Assembly (NCBI RefSeq): GCF_002929825.1
Contig: NZ_PJJN01000031.1
Location: 62,001-126,000, forward strand
Direction: 5' to 3'
DNA length: 64,000 nt
DNA from: Cryobacterium sp. Y29
Lineage (GTDB): Bacteria > Actinomycetota > Actinomycetes > Actinomycetales > Microbacteriaceae
The notes below the pieces were generated by a model, which saw only the letters and a program-made list of their open reading frames with translations, ran no database searches and was not told the origin of the DNA. Positions 54,716 to 63,703 of this stretch are shown here, piece by piece. Within the stretch, counting starts at the first letter, position 1. Every line of letters begins with the position of its first letter. Position numbers and translations under genes: made by a program.

Positions 54716-56032
54716 CTATTTGCAGAGCAGCGCGACGGCCTCGACGTGGTGGGTATTGGGAAACAGGTCGAAAGCACGCAGGTTCTTCAGCTCATACCCC
54801 TGCGTCCGAAACAGCGCCACGTCACGGGCGAGAGCTACGGGGTCACAGGCCACATAGACGATTTGTTGTGGGGCGAGGGCGACCAGCTGGTCAACGACGG
54901 CCTTGCCGGCGCCGGAGCGCGGCGGGTCGAGCACCACCGTCGCGGCGGCGAGACGGGCCCGTTCGGAGGCATCTGCTTCGCGCAGCAGTCGTTGTAGAAA
55001 ACGGTCGACCCGTTCGGCTTCGGCGGTCGCGCCGGCCCATTCCTTGAGGTTGCGAGCGGCGAATGCGACCGCTTCGGGGTCGCTCTCTACCGACGTGATG
55101 CGGGTCGTCGGGCCGAATTTATCGCCGACGGCCGCGGCAAGCAGGCCCACACCGCCGTACAGGTCGAGGTTGGAGGCGCGCGGGTCGAACATGGCGGGGT
55201 CGATGATGTCCTGCACCGCGTGGTAGAGGGTGTCGGCGGCCATCGAGTGCACCTGCCAGAAGCCCGAGCGGTCTAATTCGAACTCACGATCGGCGACGAT
55301 CTCGTGAATCAGACCGTGCGGCACCCGCTTGGGCTTACCGTTCATATCTCTAGCGGAGACGAGCACCTGCACGTCGCCCTTGCTCGGCGCGACCAGGTCG
55401 ACTGTCGCCGCGTTGTGGAACAGGGTGTCGAGCGGGGCGCGCAGTTCGAGTTCGTGCTCGGCGAGCGGCAGATCATCGACCGGGATGACGCGGTGGCTGC
55501 GGGCTGCGTACGGGCCGATGGTTCCGTCGGCGGCCACATGCAGACTGACTCTGGTGCGCCATCCGGTGCCGTCCATCGCGTCGCCGGGGCTGGCCTTCGC
55601 GCTGACCGCGACCGGCTCCACGACGACATCAGTGCTGATCCCGGCCATGCGCTGCAACGCATCGGAGAGCACCAGGCGCTTGAGTTCGCGTTGAAAGCCG
55701 AGCTCGATGTGGCCGAATTCGGCGCCGCCGGCGCGGTCTTCGGGGGCGCGATCAACGGATGCCGCACTCCAGATGTGCGGCTGACGTTCGGGGGCTTCGT
55801 CGAGGACGGTGACTGTTTCGGCGCGCCAGAAGCTCTTGTGATTGGCCTCGGTGAGGCGGGCGCGCACCCGTTCACCGGGAAGGGTGTCGCTGACGAAAAT
55901 CACGCGGCCCTCGTGGCGGGCGATGAAGATTCCCCCGTGGGCGACGTTGGTGATATTCAGTTCAAGCTCGTCGCCGACACTCGCCGAGGATGTCGGCTCA
56001 AAGGCCTGGGGCTGGTGACTCGTGTTGCTCAT
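54716..56032 (-). CDS. RNA (uracil-5-)-methyltransferase with TRAM domain (RlmD/TrmA family)
   Basis: 438 residues. N-terminal TRAM domain (LELNITNVAHGGIFIARHEG), then the SAM-dependent fold: LDLYGGVGLLAAAVGDKFG, VVLDPPRSGAGKAVVDQL and the catalytic Cys in IVYVACDPVALARDVAL. It adds a methyl group to a uridine of rRNA or tRNA. The iron-sulphur cysteines of RlmD are not evident near the N-terminus. Which RNA is modified cannot be told. Confidence 0.9.
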   Translation of the reverse strand: MSNTSHQPQAFEPTSSASVGDELELNITNVAHGGIFIARHEGRVIFVSDTLPGERVRARLTEANHKSFWRAETVTVLDEAPERQPHIWSAASVDRAPEDRAGGAEFGHIELGFQRELKRLVLSDALQRMAGISTDVVVEPVAVSAKASPGDAMDGTGWRTRVSLHVAADGTIGPYAARSHRVIPVDDLPLAEHELELRAPLDTLFHNAATVDLVAPSKGDVQVLVSARDMNGKPKRVPHGLIHEIVADREFELDRSGFWQVHSMAADTLYHAVQDIIDPAMFDPRASNLDLYGGVGLLAAAVGDKFGPTTRITSVESDPEAVAFAARNLKEWAGATAEAERVDRFLQRLLREADASERARLAAATVVLDPPRSGAGKAVVDQLVALAPQQIVYVACDPVALARDVALFRTQGYELKNLRAFDLFPNTHHVEAVALLCK

Positions 56033-56114
56033 CTAATGATGATCCCACACCCCCTCGCCGACTGTCCCTCCATGCCTGCTTGAATAGACGCTCACCCTTC
56101 GTTGAAAGGACCGC

Positions 56115-56765
56115 ATGCGCCTGTACCTGGCTTCCACGTCTCCGGCCCGCCTCGCCCTACTGCGCGCGGCCGGCATCGAACCCATACTGATCAACCCCGA
56201 CGTCGATGAGGCTCGGGTCGTCGCCGAAACCGAGGCCGCGGTGGGCTCGGCTCTGGAGCCGCGAGTGCTCGTGGAACTGCTGGCGCGCGCGAAAGCGGAA
56301 GCTGCGGTATCCGCTTCGCTGCAGAAACCGCTGACCGGGCTGTTGCTGGGCGGTGACTCGGTGTTCGTGCTCGACGGCGTCATCTACGGCAAACCGCACA
56401 CCGCTGAGGCCGCGCGGGAACGCTGGGAGCGCCAGCGCGGGCGCACGGGAACGCTGTATTCAGGGCACTGGCTGATCGAGGTCGCCGACGGCGTGCCTGG
56501 CCGGGCGATCGGCGCGGCCGCAGTGGCTGAAGTGACCTTTGCCGACGACCTCGACGACGCCGAGCTCGACGCCTATATCGCCACCGGGGAGCCTTTGTTT
56601 GTGGCAGGCGCATTCACCATTGACAGCCTCGGCGCTCCCTTTATCACCAGCATCGTCGGCGATCCATCCACCGTGGTGGGGTTGTCGCTTCCGACGCTAC
56701 GGCGGCTGGTGCGCGCTCTGGGGCATGAGTGGCCGACCCTGTGGAATCGCCCCGGAGCGTTGTAA
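56115..56765 (+). CDS. maf: Maf-family nucleotide pyrophosphatase
   Basis: 216 residues. LYLASTSPARLALLRAAGIE opens it, then VDEARV, GGDSVFVLDGVIYGKPHTAE with the catalytic Asp and the end block FTIDSLGAPFITSIVGDPST, GLSLPTLRRLV. Maf enzymes hydrolyse non-canonical NTPs to monophosphates. AAAGGA lies four bases before the ATG. The gene precedes the carboxylase alpha subunit by about 85 bases. Confidence 0.94.
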   Translation: MRLYLASTSPARLALLRAAGIEPILINPDVDEARVVAETEAAVGSALEPRVLVELLARAKAEAAVSASLQKPLTGLLLGGDSVFVLDGVIYGKPHTAEAARERWERQRGRTGTLYSGHWLIEVADGVPGRAIGAAAVAEVTFADDLDDAELDAYIATGEPLFVAGAFTIDSLGAPFITSIVGDPSTVVGLSLPTLRRLVRALGHEWPTLWNRPGAL

Positions 56766-56850
56766 TTGTAGGCATCCACAATAATCTGCCGGGTCTTTTT
56801 GTGGGACAGAACCAAAAGGGATATGACGGCGGGCAATAGGCTAAGTGATT

Positions 56851-58623
56851 GTGTCACTCATAACGAAGGTCCTCATCGCCAACCGAGGCGAGATCGCCGT
56901 TCGGGTCATCCGTGCCGCGAAAGACAGTGGAATTCTCTCTGTCGCCGTCTACGCCGACCAGGATCGCGACTCTCTTCATGCCCGCCTGGCCGATGAGGCA
57001 TACGGTCTCGACGGCACCACCGGCGCCGAAACGTACCTGGTCATCGACAAGATCCTCTCGATCGCCCGGCGTTCCGGCGCCGACGCCGTGCACCCCGGTT
57101 ACGGCTTTCTGGCCGAGAATGCCGACTTCGCCCGCGCCGTGATCGGCGCCGGCCTGACCTGGATCGGGCCCCCTCCCGAAGCCATCGAGCAGCTCGGCGA
57201 CAAGGTCTCGGCCCGCAAAATTGCCGAAAAAGTCAACGCCCCCATGGCGCCGGGCACACTGAACCCTTGCAGCGACGCGGCCGAGGTACTCGCCTTCGTT
57301 GACGTGCACGGCCTGCCCGTGGCGATCAAGGCTGCCTTCGGTGGCGGCGGACGCGGCCTCAAAGTGGCCCGCACCCGCGACGAGGTCGCCGAGATGTTTG
57401 ATTCCGCCACCCGGGAGGCCATCACAGCTTTTGGTCGCGGCGAATGCTTCGTCGAGAAGTACCTCGATTCTCCCCGCCACGTTGAGACCCAGTGCCTGGC
57501 CGACATGCACGGCAACGTCGTCGTCGTGTCGACCCGCGACTGCTCGCTGCAACGCCGGCACCAGAAGCTCGTCGAAGAAGCTCCGGCCCCGTTTCTCACC
57601 GATGCACAGCGCGACGAGATGTACCGCGCTTCCAAGGCCATCCTCAAGGAGGTCGGCTACGTCGGCGCCGGCACCTGCGAGTTTCTCATCGGCCAGGACG
57701 GAACGGTATCGTTCCTCGAGGTCAACACCCGCCTGCAGGTCGAGCACACGGTCTCCGAAGAGGTCACCGGCATCGACCTGGTGCGCGAGCAGTTTCGCCT
57801 CGCCGAGGGTGACGAGCTCACCTACGGCGACCCCGTCGCATCCGCTCACTCGTTTGAATTTCGTATCAACGGAGAGGATGCCGGCCGCGGCTTTCTGCCA
57901 GCGCCCGGCCCGGTACACGTGTTCAAGCCCGCGGGCGGTCCCGGCGTGCGCGTAGACACCGGCGTACAGTCTGGTGACGTGATCAGCGGATCGTTCGACT
58001 CACTTTTGGCCAAGCTCATTGTCACCGGCGCAACCCGCGAGGAAGCCCTCGAGCGTTCGCGCCGGGCCCTCGACGAGTTCGAGGTGGCCGGCCTGCCCAC
58101 CGTGCTGCCCTTTCACCGCAAGGTCGTGCGCGACCCCGCCTTCGCGCCGACCGACGGCAAGCCGTTCACCGTCTTCACCCGCTGGATCGAGACCGAGTTC
58201 GAGAACGACATCGAACCGTGGAGCGGCAGCATGGAAGACGCCGTCGGCCAACAGAAACGCCACAGCATCGTCGTCGAGGTGGAGGGGCGGCGCATTGAGG
58301 TCACCCTGCCCACCCGACTGTTACCCGGCGGCGCAAGCGCCCGCTCGGTCGGCCCAGCCCCGAAGCGTCGCGGCGGCCTGCACTCCGTCGACACCGCCAC
58401 CGGAGACGCCGTCACGGCGCCGATGCAGGCGACCATCATCAAGCTGCTCGTTGCCGAAGGTGACACCGTAGTCAAGGGAGACCTGCTGCTCGTTCTCGAG
58501 GCCATGAAAATGGAGCAGCCACTCGTTGCCCACCGTGACGGCACAGTCGGCAACGTCGCAGCTGTCATCGGCGAAACGGTCTCCTCCGGCAGCGTTCTGC
58601 TCACGGTCTCTGACGCCGCCTAG
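56851..58623 (+). CDS. Acyl-CoA carboxylase alpha subunit (biotin carboxylase and biotin carrier)
   Basis: 590 residues from GTG 56851 (GTG 56845 is an alternative). Biotin carboxylase part 1-450: [31 protein letters not shown] (ATP glycine loop), [40 protein letters not shown]. The C-terminal carrier domain carries the biotin Lys in [15 protein letters not shown]. Partner of the beta and epsilon subunits 5 kb upstream and substrate of BirA. A TAGGCT hexamer eight bases before the GTG may again give a nearly leaderless message. AATTGTAGG at 56764 echoes the core of the birA-carboxylase repeat. Confidence 0.96.
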   Translation: MSLITKVLIANRGEIAVRVIRAAKDSGILSVAVYADQDRDSLHARLADEAYGLDGTTGAETYLVIDKILSIARRSGADAVHPGYGFLAENADFARAVIGAGLTWIGPPPEAIEQLGDKVSARKIAEKVNAPMAPGTLNPCSDAAEVLAFVDVHGLPVAIKAAFGGGGRGLKVARTRDEVAEMFDSATREAITAFGRGECFVEKYLDSPRHVETQCLADMHGNVVVVSTRDCSLQRRHQKLVEEAPAPFLTDAQRDEMYRASKAILKEVGYVGAGTCEFLIGQDGTVSFLEVNTRLQVEHTVSEEVTGIDLVREQFRLAEGDELTYGDPVASAHSFEFRINGEDAGRGFLPAPGPVHVFKPAGGPGVRVDTGVQSGDVISGSFDSLLAKLIVTGATREEALERSRRALDEFEVAGLPTVLPFHRKVVRDPAFAPTDGKPFTVFTRWIETEFENDIEPWSGSMEDAVGQQKRHSIVVEVEGRRIEVTLPTRLLPGGASARSVGPAPKRRGGLHSVDTATGDAVTAPMQATIIKLLVAEGDTVVKGDLLLVLEAMKMEQPLVAHRDGTVGNVAAVIGETVSSGSVLLTVSDAA

Positions 58624-58680
58624 TTTTCGCCGACGGCTGCGGGTTTTCGACAGCCTGCGCATGCTTCGTTGACGGGGTTG

Positions 58681-58706
58681 GGGCCGGGGATCCGCTCCCA
58701 CGGCCC
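58681..58706. terminator. Hairpin between convergent accA-type and quinone-reductase genes
   Basis: GGGCCG (58681-58686) pairs with CGGCCC (58701-58706); inner GG/CC pairs can extend it. It is framed by a 9-bp inverted repeat TAGTTTTCG (58621-58629, including the alpha-subunit stop) and CGAAAACTA (58711-58719), whose A/T runs could serve as terminator tails in both directions. Confidence 0.5.
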
Positions 58707-58736
58707 ACCTCGAAAACTAACCGATGACGTCCAGAG

Positions 58737-60173
58737 CTAGAGGACGATGTGCATGGCGCGCGCCGCATCCGTTATGGACCCGGTCAGCGAGGGATAGACC
58801 GGGAAGGTGCGTGCGACTTCGTCGACGGTGAGCCGGTGCTCAACGGCCAATGCGAGCGGAAAGATGAGTTCGCTGGCCTTGGGGGCAACGATGACTCCCC
58901 CGATGACCGTGCCGCTGCCGGTGCGGGCGAACAGCTTCACGAAGCCGTCCTTGATTCCCATCATTTTGGCTCGCGGGTTTTGCGAGAGCGGCAGCTTGTA
59001 GATCTCACCCTGGGCGAGCCCGTCTTCGATCTGCTTCTGGGTGTAGCCGACGGTGGCGATTTCGGGCTGGGTGAAGATGTTCGCGGCAACGTTGCGAATC
59101 TCGATCGGATTGACGGTGTCCCCCATGGCGTGGAACACCGCGGTGCGGCCCATCATCGACGCCACGGATGCCAGCGGAATCTCGGTCGTGCAGTCGCCGG
59201 CTGCGTAGATGTTCGGAATCGAGGTGCGGGCGACCCGGTTGACCTGGATATGTCCGGAGTCGGTGATCTGCACGCCGGCCTGCTCGAGGCCAATGTTGGC
59301 GGTGTTCGGAATGGAGCCGACGGCGATAAGGCAGTGGCTGCCTTCGACCGTGCGTCCGTCTTCGAGCATGGCGACGACGCCGGTCTCGGTGCGCTCGACC
59401 GAGGAGGCCCTCGATTTGGAGAGCACGATCATGCCGTTACGCTTGAAGACGTTTTCGATGACGTTGGCGGCGTCGGCGTCTTCTCCGGGCAGAACCTGAT
59501 CACGGCTGGAGATGAGAGTGACCTTCGCGCCGAGGGCGCGGTAGGCCGAGGCGAACTCGGCGCCGGTGACGCCAGAGCCGACCACGATGAGGTGTTCGGG
59601 AATGGCCTTGAGGTTGTAGAGCTGGGTCCAGGTGAGGATGCGCTCACCGTCGGGTAGCGCTGACGCGAGCACGCGGGGGCTGGCGCCCACAGAGACGACG
59701 ACAGTGTCGGCATCGATGCGGTCGAAGTCGGTGGCCGTGGAGTCGCCGGAGGTGGCGACGATGATGCCGGTGGTGCCATCGAGACGGCCGTGGCCCTGGA
59801 CATAGCGCACACCGGCGCGAATGAGGGTGGCCTTCATGTCTTCGGACTGCTGGCGCGCGAGGGCAAGCAGTCGTTTATTCACGGCGGCCAGGTTGATGGC
59901 TACCTCGGGGCGCAGGGGCTTGGCGGTTTCGCCGCGCACAAAAAACTGAACACCAAGGTCGGTCGCCTCGCCGATCGAATTCGAGGCCTCGGCCGTGGCA
60001 ATAAGGGACTTGGAAGGAACAACATCCGTTATCACGGCGGAACCGCCAACTCCGACGCTTTCGATGAGGGTGACATCGGCACCCTGTTGTGCTCCGGCGA
60101 TGGCCGCTTCGTATCCGCCGGGCCCACCGCCCAGTACTGCAATGCGCTGCTTGCGTTCGAACTCATAGGCCAT
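58737..60173 (-). CDS. NAD(P)H-quinone reductase-like flavoprotein (LpdA type)
   Basis: 478 residues. FAD motif RIAVLGGGPGGYEAAIAGAQ, NAD motif LIVVGSGVTGAEFASAYRAL, second FAD motif NIYAAGDCTTEIPL and the dimer domain. The redox Cys pair of lipoamide dehydrogenase is absent: the place reads GVGGSAVITDVVPSKSLI. The C-terminal HPT-type base region reads FPVYPSLTGSITDAARAMH. This is the pattern of mycobacterial LpdA (Rv3303c), a quinone reductase and not a dihydrolipoamide dehydrogenase. Divergent from the PNP gene. Confidence 0.9.
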   Translation of the reverse strand: MAYEFERKQRIAVLGGGPGGYEAAIAGAQQGADVTLIESVGVGGSAVITDVVPSKSLIATAEASNSIGEATDLGVQFFVRGETAKPLRPEVAINLAAVNKRLLALARQQSEDMKATLIRAGVRYVQGHGRLDGTTGIIVATSGDSTATDFDRIDADTVVVSVGASPRVLASALPDGERILTWTQLYNLKAIPEHLIVVGSGVTGAEFASAYRALGAKVTLISSRDQVLPGEDADAANVIENVFKRNGMIVLSKSRASSVERTETGVVAMLEDGRTVEGSHCLIAVGSIPNTANIGLEQAGVQITDSGHIQVNRVARTSIPNIYAAGDCTTEIPLASVASMMGRTAVFHAMGDTVNPIEIRNVAANIFTQPEIATVGYTQKQIEDGLAQGEIYKLPLSQNPRAKMMGIKDGFVKLFARTGSGTVIGGVIVAPKASELIFPLALAVEHRLTVDEVARTFPVYPSLTGSITDAARAMHIVL

Positions 60174-60341
60174 GTCCTTATTCTCTCAAGGCGCGCAGTT
60201 CCCGCCAAACCGATTCATCGACCGCACAGTCCGCGTGACCGTCGAAAAGAGCGAAATTCAGCCGCATATTCGTCTCAGCGCCCGTTCGGCGCGCCGATGA
60301 GCAGAATTCGCTCAGAATGTCCGTGCCCGAGGCGGGGGTTC

Positions 60342-60347
60342 TAGAGT
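60342..60347 (+). promoter_or_regulatory. -10 element for a leaderless PNP message
   Basis: TAGAGT followed by exactly six bases and the ATG at 60354, the same hexamer and spacing as before the carboxylase beta gene. No Shine-Dalgarno sequence lies in between. Confidence 0.5.
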
Positions 60348-60353
60348 AGTCAA

Positions 60354-61187
60354 ATGTTCACGAACGAGATCAACCCGTTAGACCTGCCCGAAACAGATCC
60401 GTTTGAGGCAGCACAGTCGGCCGCTGCGGAGATCGCCGGCATCACGGGGGTTCCCCGACACGACATCGCTCTCACGCTCGGCAGCGGCTGGGCCAGGGCC
60501 GCCGACCTGATCGGCGAGACCACCCACACAGTGTCCGCCGCAGACATCACCGGGTTCAGCGCTCCCGCCCTGGCCGGCCATGCCGGCACCCTGCGCTCCA
60601 TTCTGCTTCCCAGCGGCAAGCGCGCCCTCGTGATCGGTGCCCGCACGCACTACTACGAGGGTCACGGTGTGCGCCGGGTCGTGCACAGCGTGCGCACGGC
60701 GGCGGCGACCGGAGCGACGACGATGATTCTGACCAACGGCGCCGGCGGCATCCGTGAATCGTGGACGCCGGGCACCCCGGTGCTCATCAGCGACCACATC
60801 AACCTGACTTTCGATTCTCCGGTCGAGGGCGCGAACTTTGTCGACTTGACCGACCTGTACTCGAAGCGGCTTCGCGATCTCGCCCGCGGCATCGACCCGA
60901 CGCTCGACGAGGGCGTGTACTGCCAGTTTCGCGGGCCGCACTACGAGACCCCGGCCGAAGTTCAGATGGCCAAGGCCATCGGCGGTCACATCGTGGGTAT
61001 GTCGACCGCGCTCGAGGCCATCGCGGCCCGGCAAGCCGGACTGGAGGTGCTCGGCCTCTCGCTCATCACCAACCTCGCCGCCGGCATTCAGAAGACCCCG
61101 CTCAGCCACGGCGAAGTCATCGAGGCCGGCGCGCTGGCTGAACCGGTGATCAGCGCACTCCTCGCCCGGATCGTGGCCACGCTGTGA
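60354..61187 (+). CDS. Purine-nucleoside phosphorylase (trimeric class)
   Basis: 277 residues. ALTLGSGWARAADLIGETTH (phosphate-binding), GARTHYYEGHGVRRVVH, TMILTNGAGGIRESWTPG, the base-site block QFRGPHYETPAEVQMAKAIG and VGMSTALEAIAARQAGLEVL, LITNLAAG. It splits inosine or guanosine with phosphate. It overlaps the phosphohexomutase gene as GTGA; that enzyme can act on the ribose- or deoxyribose-1-phosphate released, a common actinobacterial pairing. Confidence 0.95.
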   Translation: MFTNEINPLDLPETDPFEAAQSAAAEIAGITGVPRHDIALTLGSGWARAADLIGETTHTVSAADITGFSAPALAGHAGTLRSILLPSGKRALVIGARTHYYEGHGVRRVVHSVRTAAATGATTMILTNGAGGIRESWTPGTPVLISDHINLTFDSPVEGANFVDLTDLYSKRLRDLARGIDPTLDEGVYCQFRGPHYETPAEVQMAKAIGGHIVGMSTALEAIAARQAGLEVLGLSLITNLAAGIQKTPLSHGEVIEAGALAEPVISALLARIVATL

Positions 61188-63274
61188 CGGGCTCCGACCG
61201 CCCCGACGCTGGCCATCCCGATAACGACGACGAACGGCCGACCGAGCGCACCGGCGGTCGCCATTCCGGCCCGCCAGCGGATGCCGCACCGCAGGTCACG
61301 CCGCCACCCACCCCGGATGCCGCGCCGGAGGTTCTCGACCCGGACACAGCCGATGAGATCCACACTCCGACCCGCGCCCTGCCGATCACGCACAACCCCG
61401 ACGACGCCTCCGAAGCCACGGTCGCCATTTCAACGATCATGCACAACAGCGACGATGCCGGCTTTGAACCGACCGTTGCCATTTCGACGATCACGTCTGA
61501 CGGCGCTGAGAGTGATGACGTCGACGAGCTTGCGACTGCGCCGGTGGCACACGAGACACCGGAGACCTCGAGCAATCGCACCATTGCGCTGCTGCAGGCC
61601 GCTCGGGCCTGGCTGAACCAGGATCCCGACCCGGAAACGCAGGCGCAACTTCGCGTTCTGATCAACGCCGTCGACGACGGCGATACCACGGCCCTGTCCA
61701 ATCTGCATTCGCGGTTCGACACCCGGCTCGCATTCGGCACGGCCGGGCTGCGCGGCGAGATCTCCGCCGGACCGAACCGCATGAACCGCGTGCTGGTCTC
61801 GCAGGCAGCGGCCGGCCTCGCGACTTACCTGCGCCGGCGTGCTGCTTCTGGCGTCACTCCGTCGGTGGTCATCGGCTACGACGGACGCAAGAACTCACAG
61901 GTCTTCGCGACCGACACGGCGGCGATCATGGCTGGAGCGGGGGTGCGCGCCATCCTCTTGCCTCGTCTGCTCCCGACGCCCGTACTCGCCTTTGCCGTAC
62001 GGCACCTCGACGCAAGCTGCGGCGTGATGGTAACCGCCTCACATAATCCTGCGATCGATAACGGCTACAAGGTCTACCTGGGCGGCGCAAACAATGGCGC
62101 GCAGATCGTCTCCCCCGACGACTTGGCCATCTCGACCGAGATTCTGCGCGTTGCCGCCGACGAACACGTTCTGCACCTGCCGCGCGGCAGCTATGAAACC
62201 GCCGAAGAAGACGTCGTGCACGCCTACATCGCGGCGACGGCCGGCATCGCCCACACGCCCCGCGCGCAGGTGAACGCGGTGTACACCGCGATGCACGGCG
62301 TGGGTTGGGACACCACGCGTCGGGTGTTGGAGAAGGCCGGATTCGACCTGCCGACCCTCGTTGATGCCCAGATCGCGCCGGACGCTGCTTTTCCGACCGT
62401 CGCTTTTCCGAATCCGGAAGAACCCGGAGCGCTGAACCTGGCCTACGAGAGCGCGCGCGAGGTGGGCGCTGAGCTCATCATCGCCAACGATCCGGATGCC
62501 GACCGCCTCGCCGTGGCCATCCCCGACCTGTCCAGTGCGAGTGGGTACCGCCGACTCAGCGGCAATGAGGTTGGCGCGATTCTCGGTTGGCGGGCGGCCG
62601 CCCTGGCTCCGGCGCACGATCCCGACGCTCTGCCCACCATCGATGCCGGAACCCTGGCCTGCTCGATCGTGTCATCGCCGGCACTGCATGCGGTCGCGGA
62701 TGCCTACGGCCTGCGCTTCACAGAAACCCTCACCGGCTTCAAATGGGTGTCGCGGGTGCCCAACCTGGTTTACGGGTACGAAGAAGCGCTCGGCTATCTG
62801 GTCAACCCGGATACCGTACGTGATAAAGATGGTATATCGGCCGCAGTGGCATTGCTTTCGCTGGTGAGCGATCTCAAGTCGGAGGGAACGACCCTCGCCG
62901 GCTATCTCGACTCGTTCAGCGAGAAGTTCGGATACTTCGCCTCCGGACAAATCTCCGTGCGGGTCTCTGAACTCTCGACGATCGCCCTGGTCATGACGCG
63001 ACTGCGGGAATCCCCACCCACCCACGTCGGCCGTATTCGGGTCGACGAAATCGACGATTTTCGTTGGGGGCTGGGCGAGCTGCCGCCGAGCGATGTGTTG
63101 CGCATCCGCTTGACCGATGGGTCGCGCGTGATGGTGCGCCCGAGTGGAACCGAGCCAAAACTCAAGGTGTACATCGATACCCGCTGCCCGGTCGGCACTC
63201 TGGTGGAGCGCCGTTCTGCCGCGCAGGCCGCCCTCGACGAGCTCGATCGGGGCATGCGGGCGCTGATCGCGTAG
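61184..63274 (+). CDS. Phosphohexomutase family enzyme with disordered N-terminal extension
   Basis: 696 residues; usual members have about 550-570. Catalytic core from about residue 125: LAFGTAGLRGEISAGPNRMN, active Ser in MVTASHNPAIDNGYKVYLGG, metal loop IIANDPDADRLAV, sugar loop and RLTDGSRVMVRPSGTEPKLK. The first 125 residues are rich in Asp, Glu, Pro and Thr and contain a near-repeat, EATVAISTIMHNSDD and EPTVAISTITSDGAE. GTG start coupled to the PNP gene; I see no later start with a better site, though a shorter protein cannot be excluded. Could act as phosphopentomutase for PNP products or feed rmlA with glucose-1-phosphate. Confidence 0.92.
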   Translation: MTGSDRPDAGHPDNDDERPTERTGGRHSGPPADAAPQVTPPPTPDAAPEVLDPDTADEIHTPTRALPITHNPDDASEATVAISTIMHNSDDAGFEPTVAISTITSDGAESDDVDELATAPVAHETPETSSNRTIALLQAARAWLNQDPDPETQAQLRVLINAVDDGDTTALSNLHSRFDTRLAFGTAGLRGEISAGPNRMNRVLVSQAAAGLATYLRRRAASGVTPSVVIGYDGRKNSQVFATDTAAIMAGAGVRAILLPRLLPTPVLAFAVRHLDASCGVMVTASHNPAIDNGYKVYLGGANNGAQIVSPDDLAISTEILRVAADEHVLHLPRGSYETAEEDVVHAYIAATAGIAHTPRAQVNAVYTAMHGVGWDTTRRVLEKAGFDLPTLVDAQIAPDAAFPTVAFPNPEEPGALNLAYESAREVGAELIIANDPDADRLAVAIPDLSSASGYRRLSGNEVGAILGWRAAALAPAHDPDALPTIDAGTLACSIVSSPALHAVADAYGLRFTETLTGFKWVSRVPNLVYGYEEALGYLVNPDTVRDKDGISAAVALLSLVSDLKSEGTTLAGYLDSFSEKFGYFASGQISVRVSELSTIALVMTRLRESPPTHVGRIRVDEIDDFRWGLGELPPSDVLRIRLTDGSRVMVRPSGTEPKLKVYIDTRCPVGTLVERRSAAQAALDELDRGMRALIA

Positions 63275-63327
63275 GTGAAGCCTCCGGTGCGGCGTGGGAA
63301 GATCCGCTCGCCGGGCCCACCTTTTGA

Positions 63328-63380
63328 CCGTGGGCCCAGTTTATAAGCTGGGCCCACGGACGGGGCCCGGGCCCCGTCCG
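63328..63380. terminator. Two overlapping long palindromes between convergent genes
   Basis: CCGTGGGCCCAG (63328-63339) pairs with CTGGGCCCACGG (63348-63359), a 12-bp stem. The next structure, 63357-63380, is a perfect 24-base palindrome centred on CCC/GGG (CGGACGGGGCCC and its complement). The two share three bases, so they compete. They lie behind the mutase gene and the PTS genes and probably end both transcripts. Confidence 0.7.
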
Positions 63381-63427
63381 TGACAGCGGTGGGGCTGGAA
63401 CGCGGAGACGTGTGCGGGCGCGGGGTT

Positions 63428-63703
63428 CTAGGAACCCAGAGCGATGTCGAGCTTGACGACCAGTTCGTCGACATCGAAGTAGTTGTTGATGACGATGACG
63501 TCGGCGTTGGTCTTGCCGATCGCGTCGACGAGCTCAGACGAAGTCAAAATGACCTGGGCGTCGGCCGCGGCGGCGCGCACGCCGGCGACATCCGTAGCCA
63601 GCACACTCGCATCGATCTCGAGGCGTTCGAGCGCGCGTTCCGCATTGACTTTGAGAATGGCCGAGGTGCCCAGGCCGATACCGCACATCACGACGATCTT
63701 CAT
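63428..63703 (-). CDS. PTS IIB component (ascorbate/UlaB-like)
   Basis: 91 residues. The phosphorylated Cys sits in the opening KIVVMCGIGLGTSAILKVNA, the P-loop form of IIB proteins of the ascorbate/galactitol class. VILTSSELVDAI and VIVINNYFDVDELVVKL follow. It overlaps the IIA gene by four bases (ATGA). The sugar transported is not known; the IIC gene would lie outside the window or elsewhere. Confidence 0.85.
   Translation of the reverse strand: MKIVVMCGIGLGTSAILKVNAERALERLEIDASVLATDVAGVRAAAADAQVILTSSELVDAIGKTNADVIVINNYFDVDELVVKLDIALGS

Noticed and set aside
56854..57918. 354-codon minus-strand frame opposite the biotin carboxylase gene
   Set aside because: Antisense shadow; the plus strand encodes a complete biotin carboxylase.
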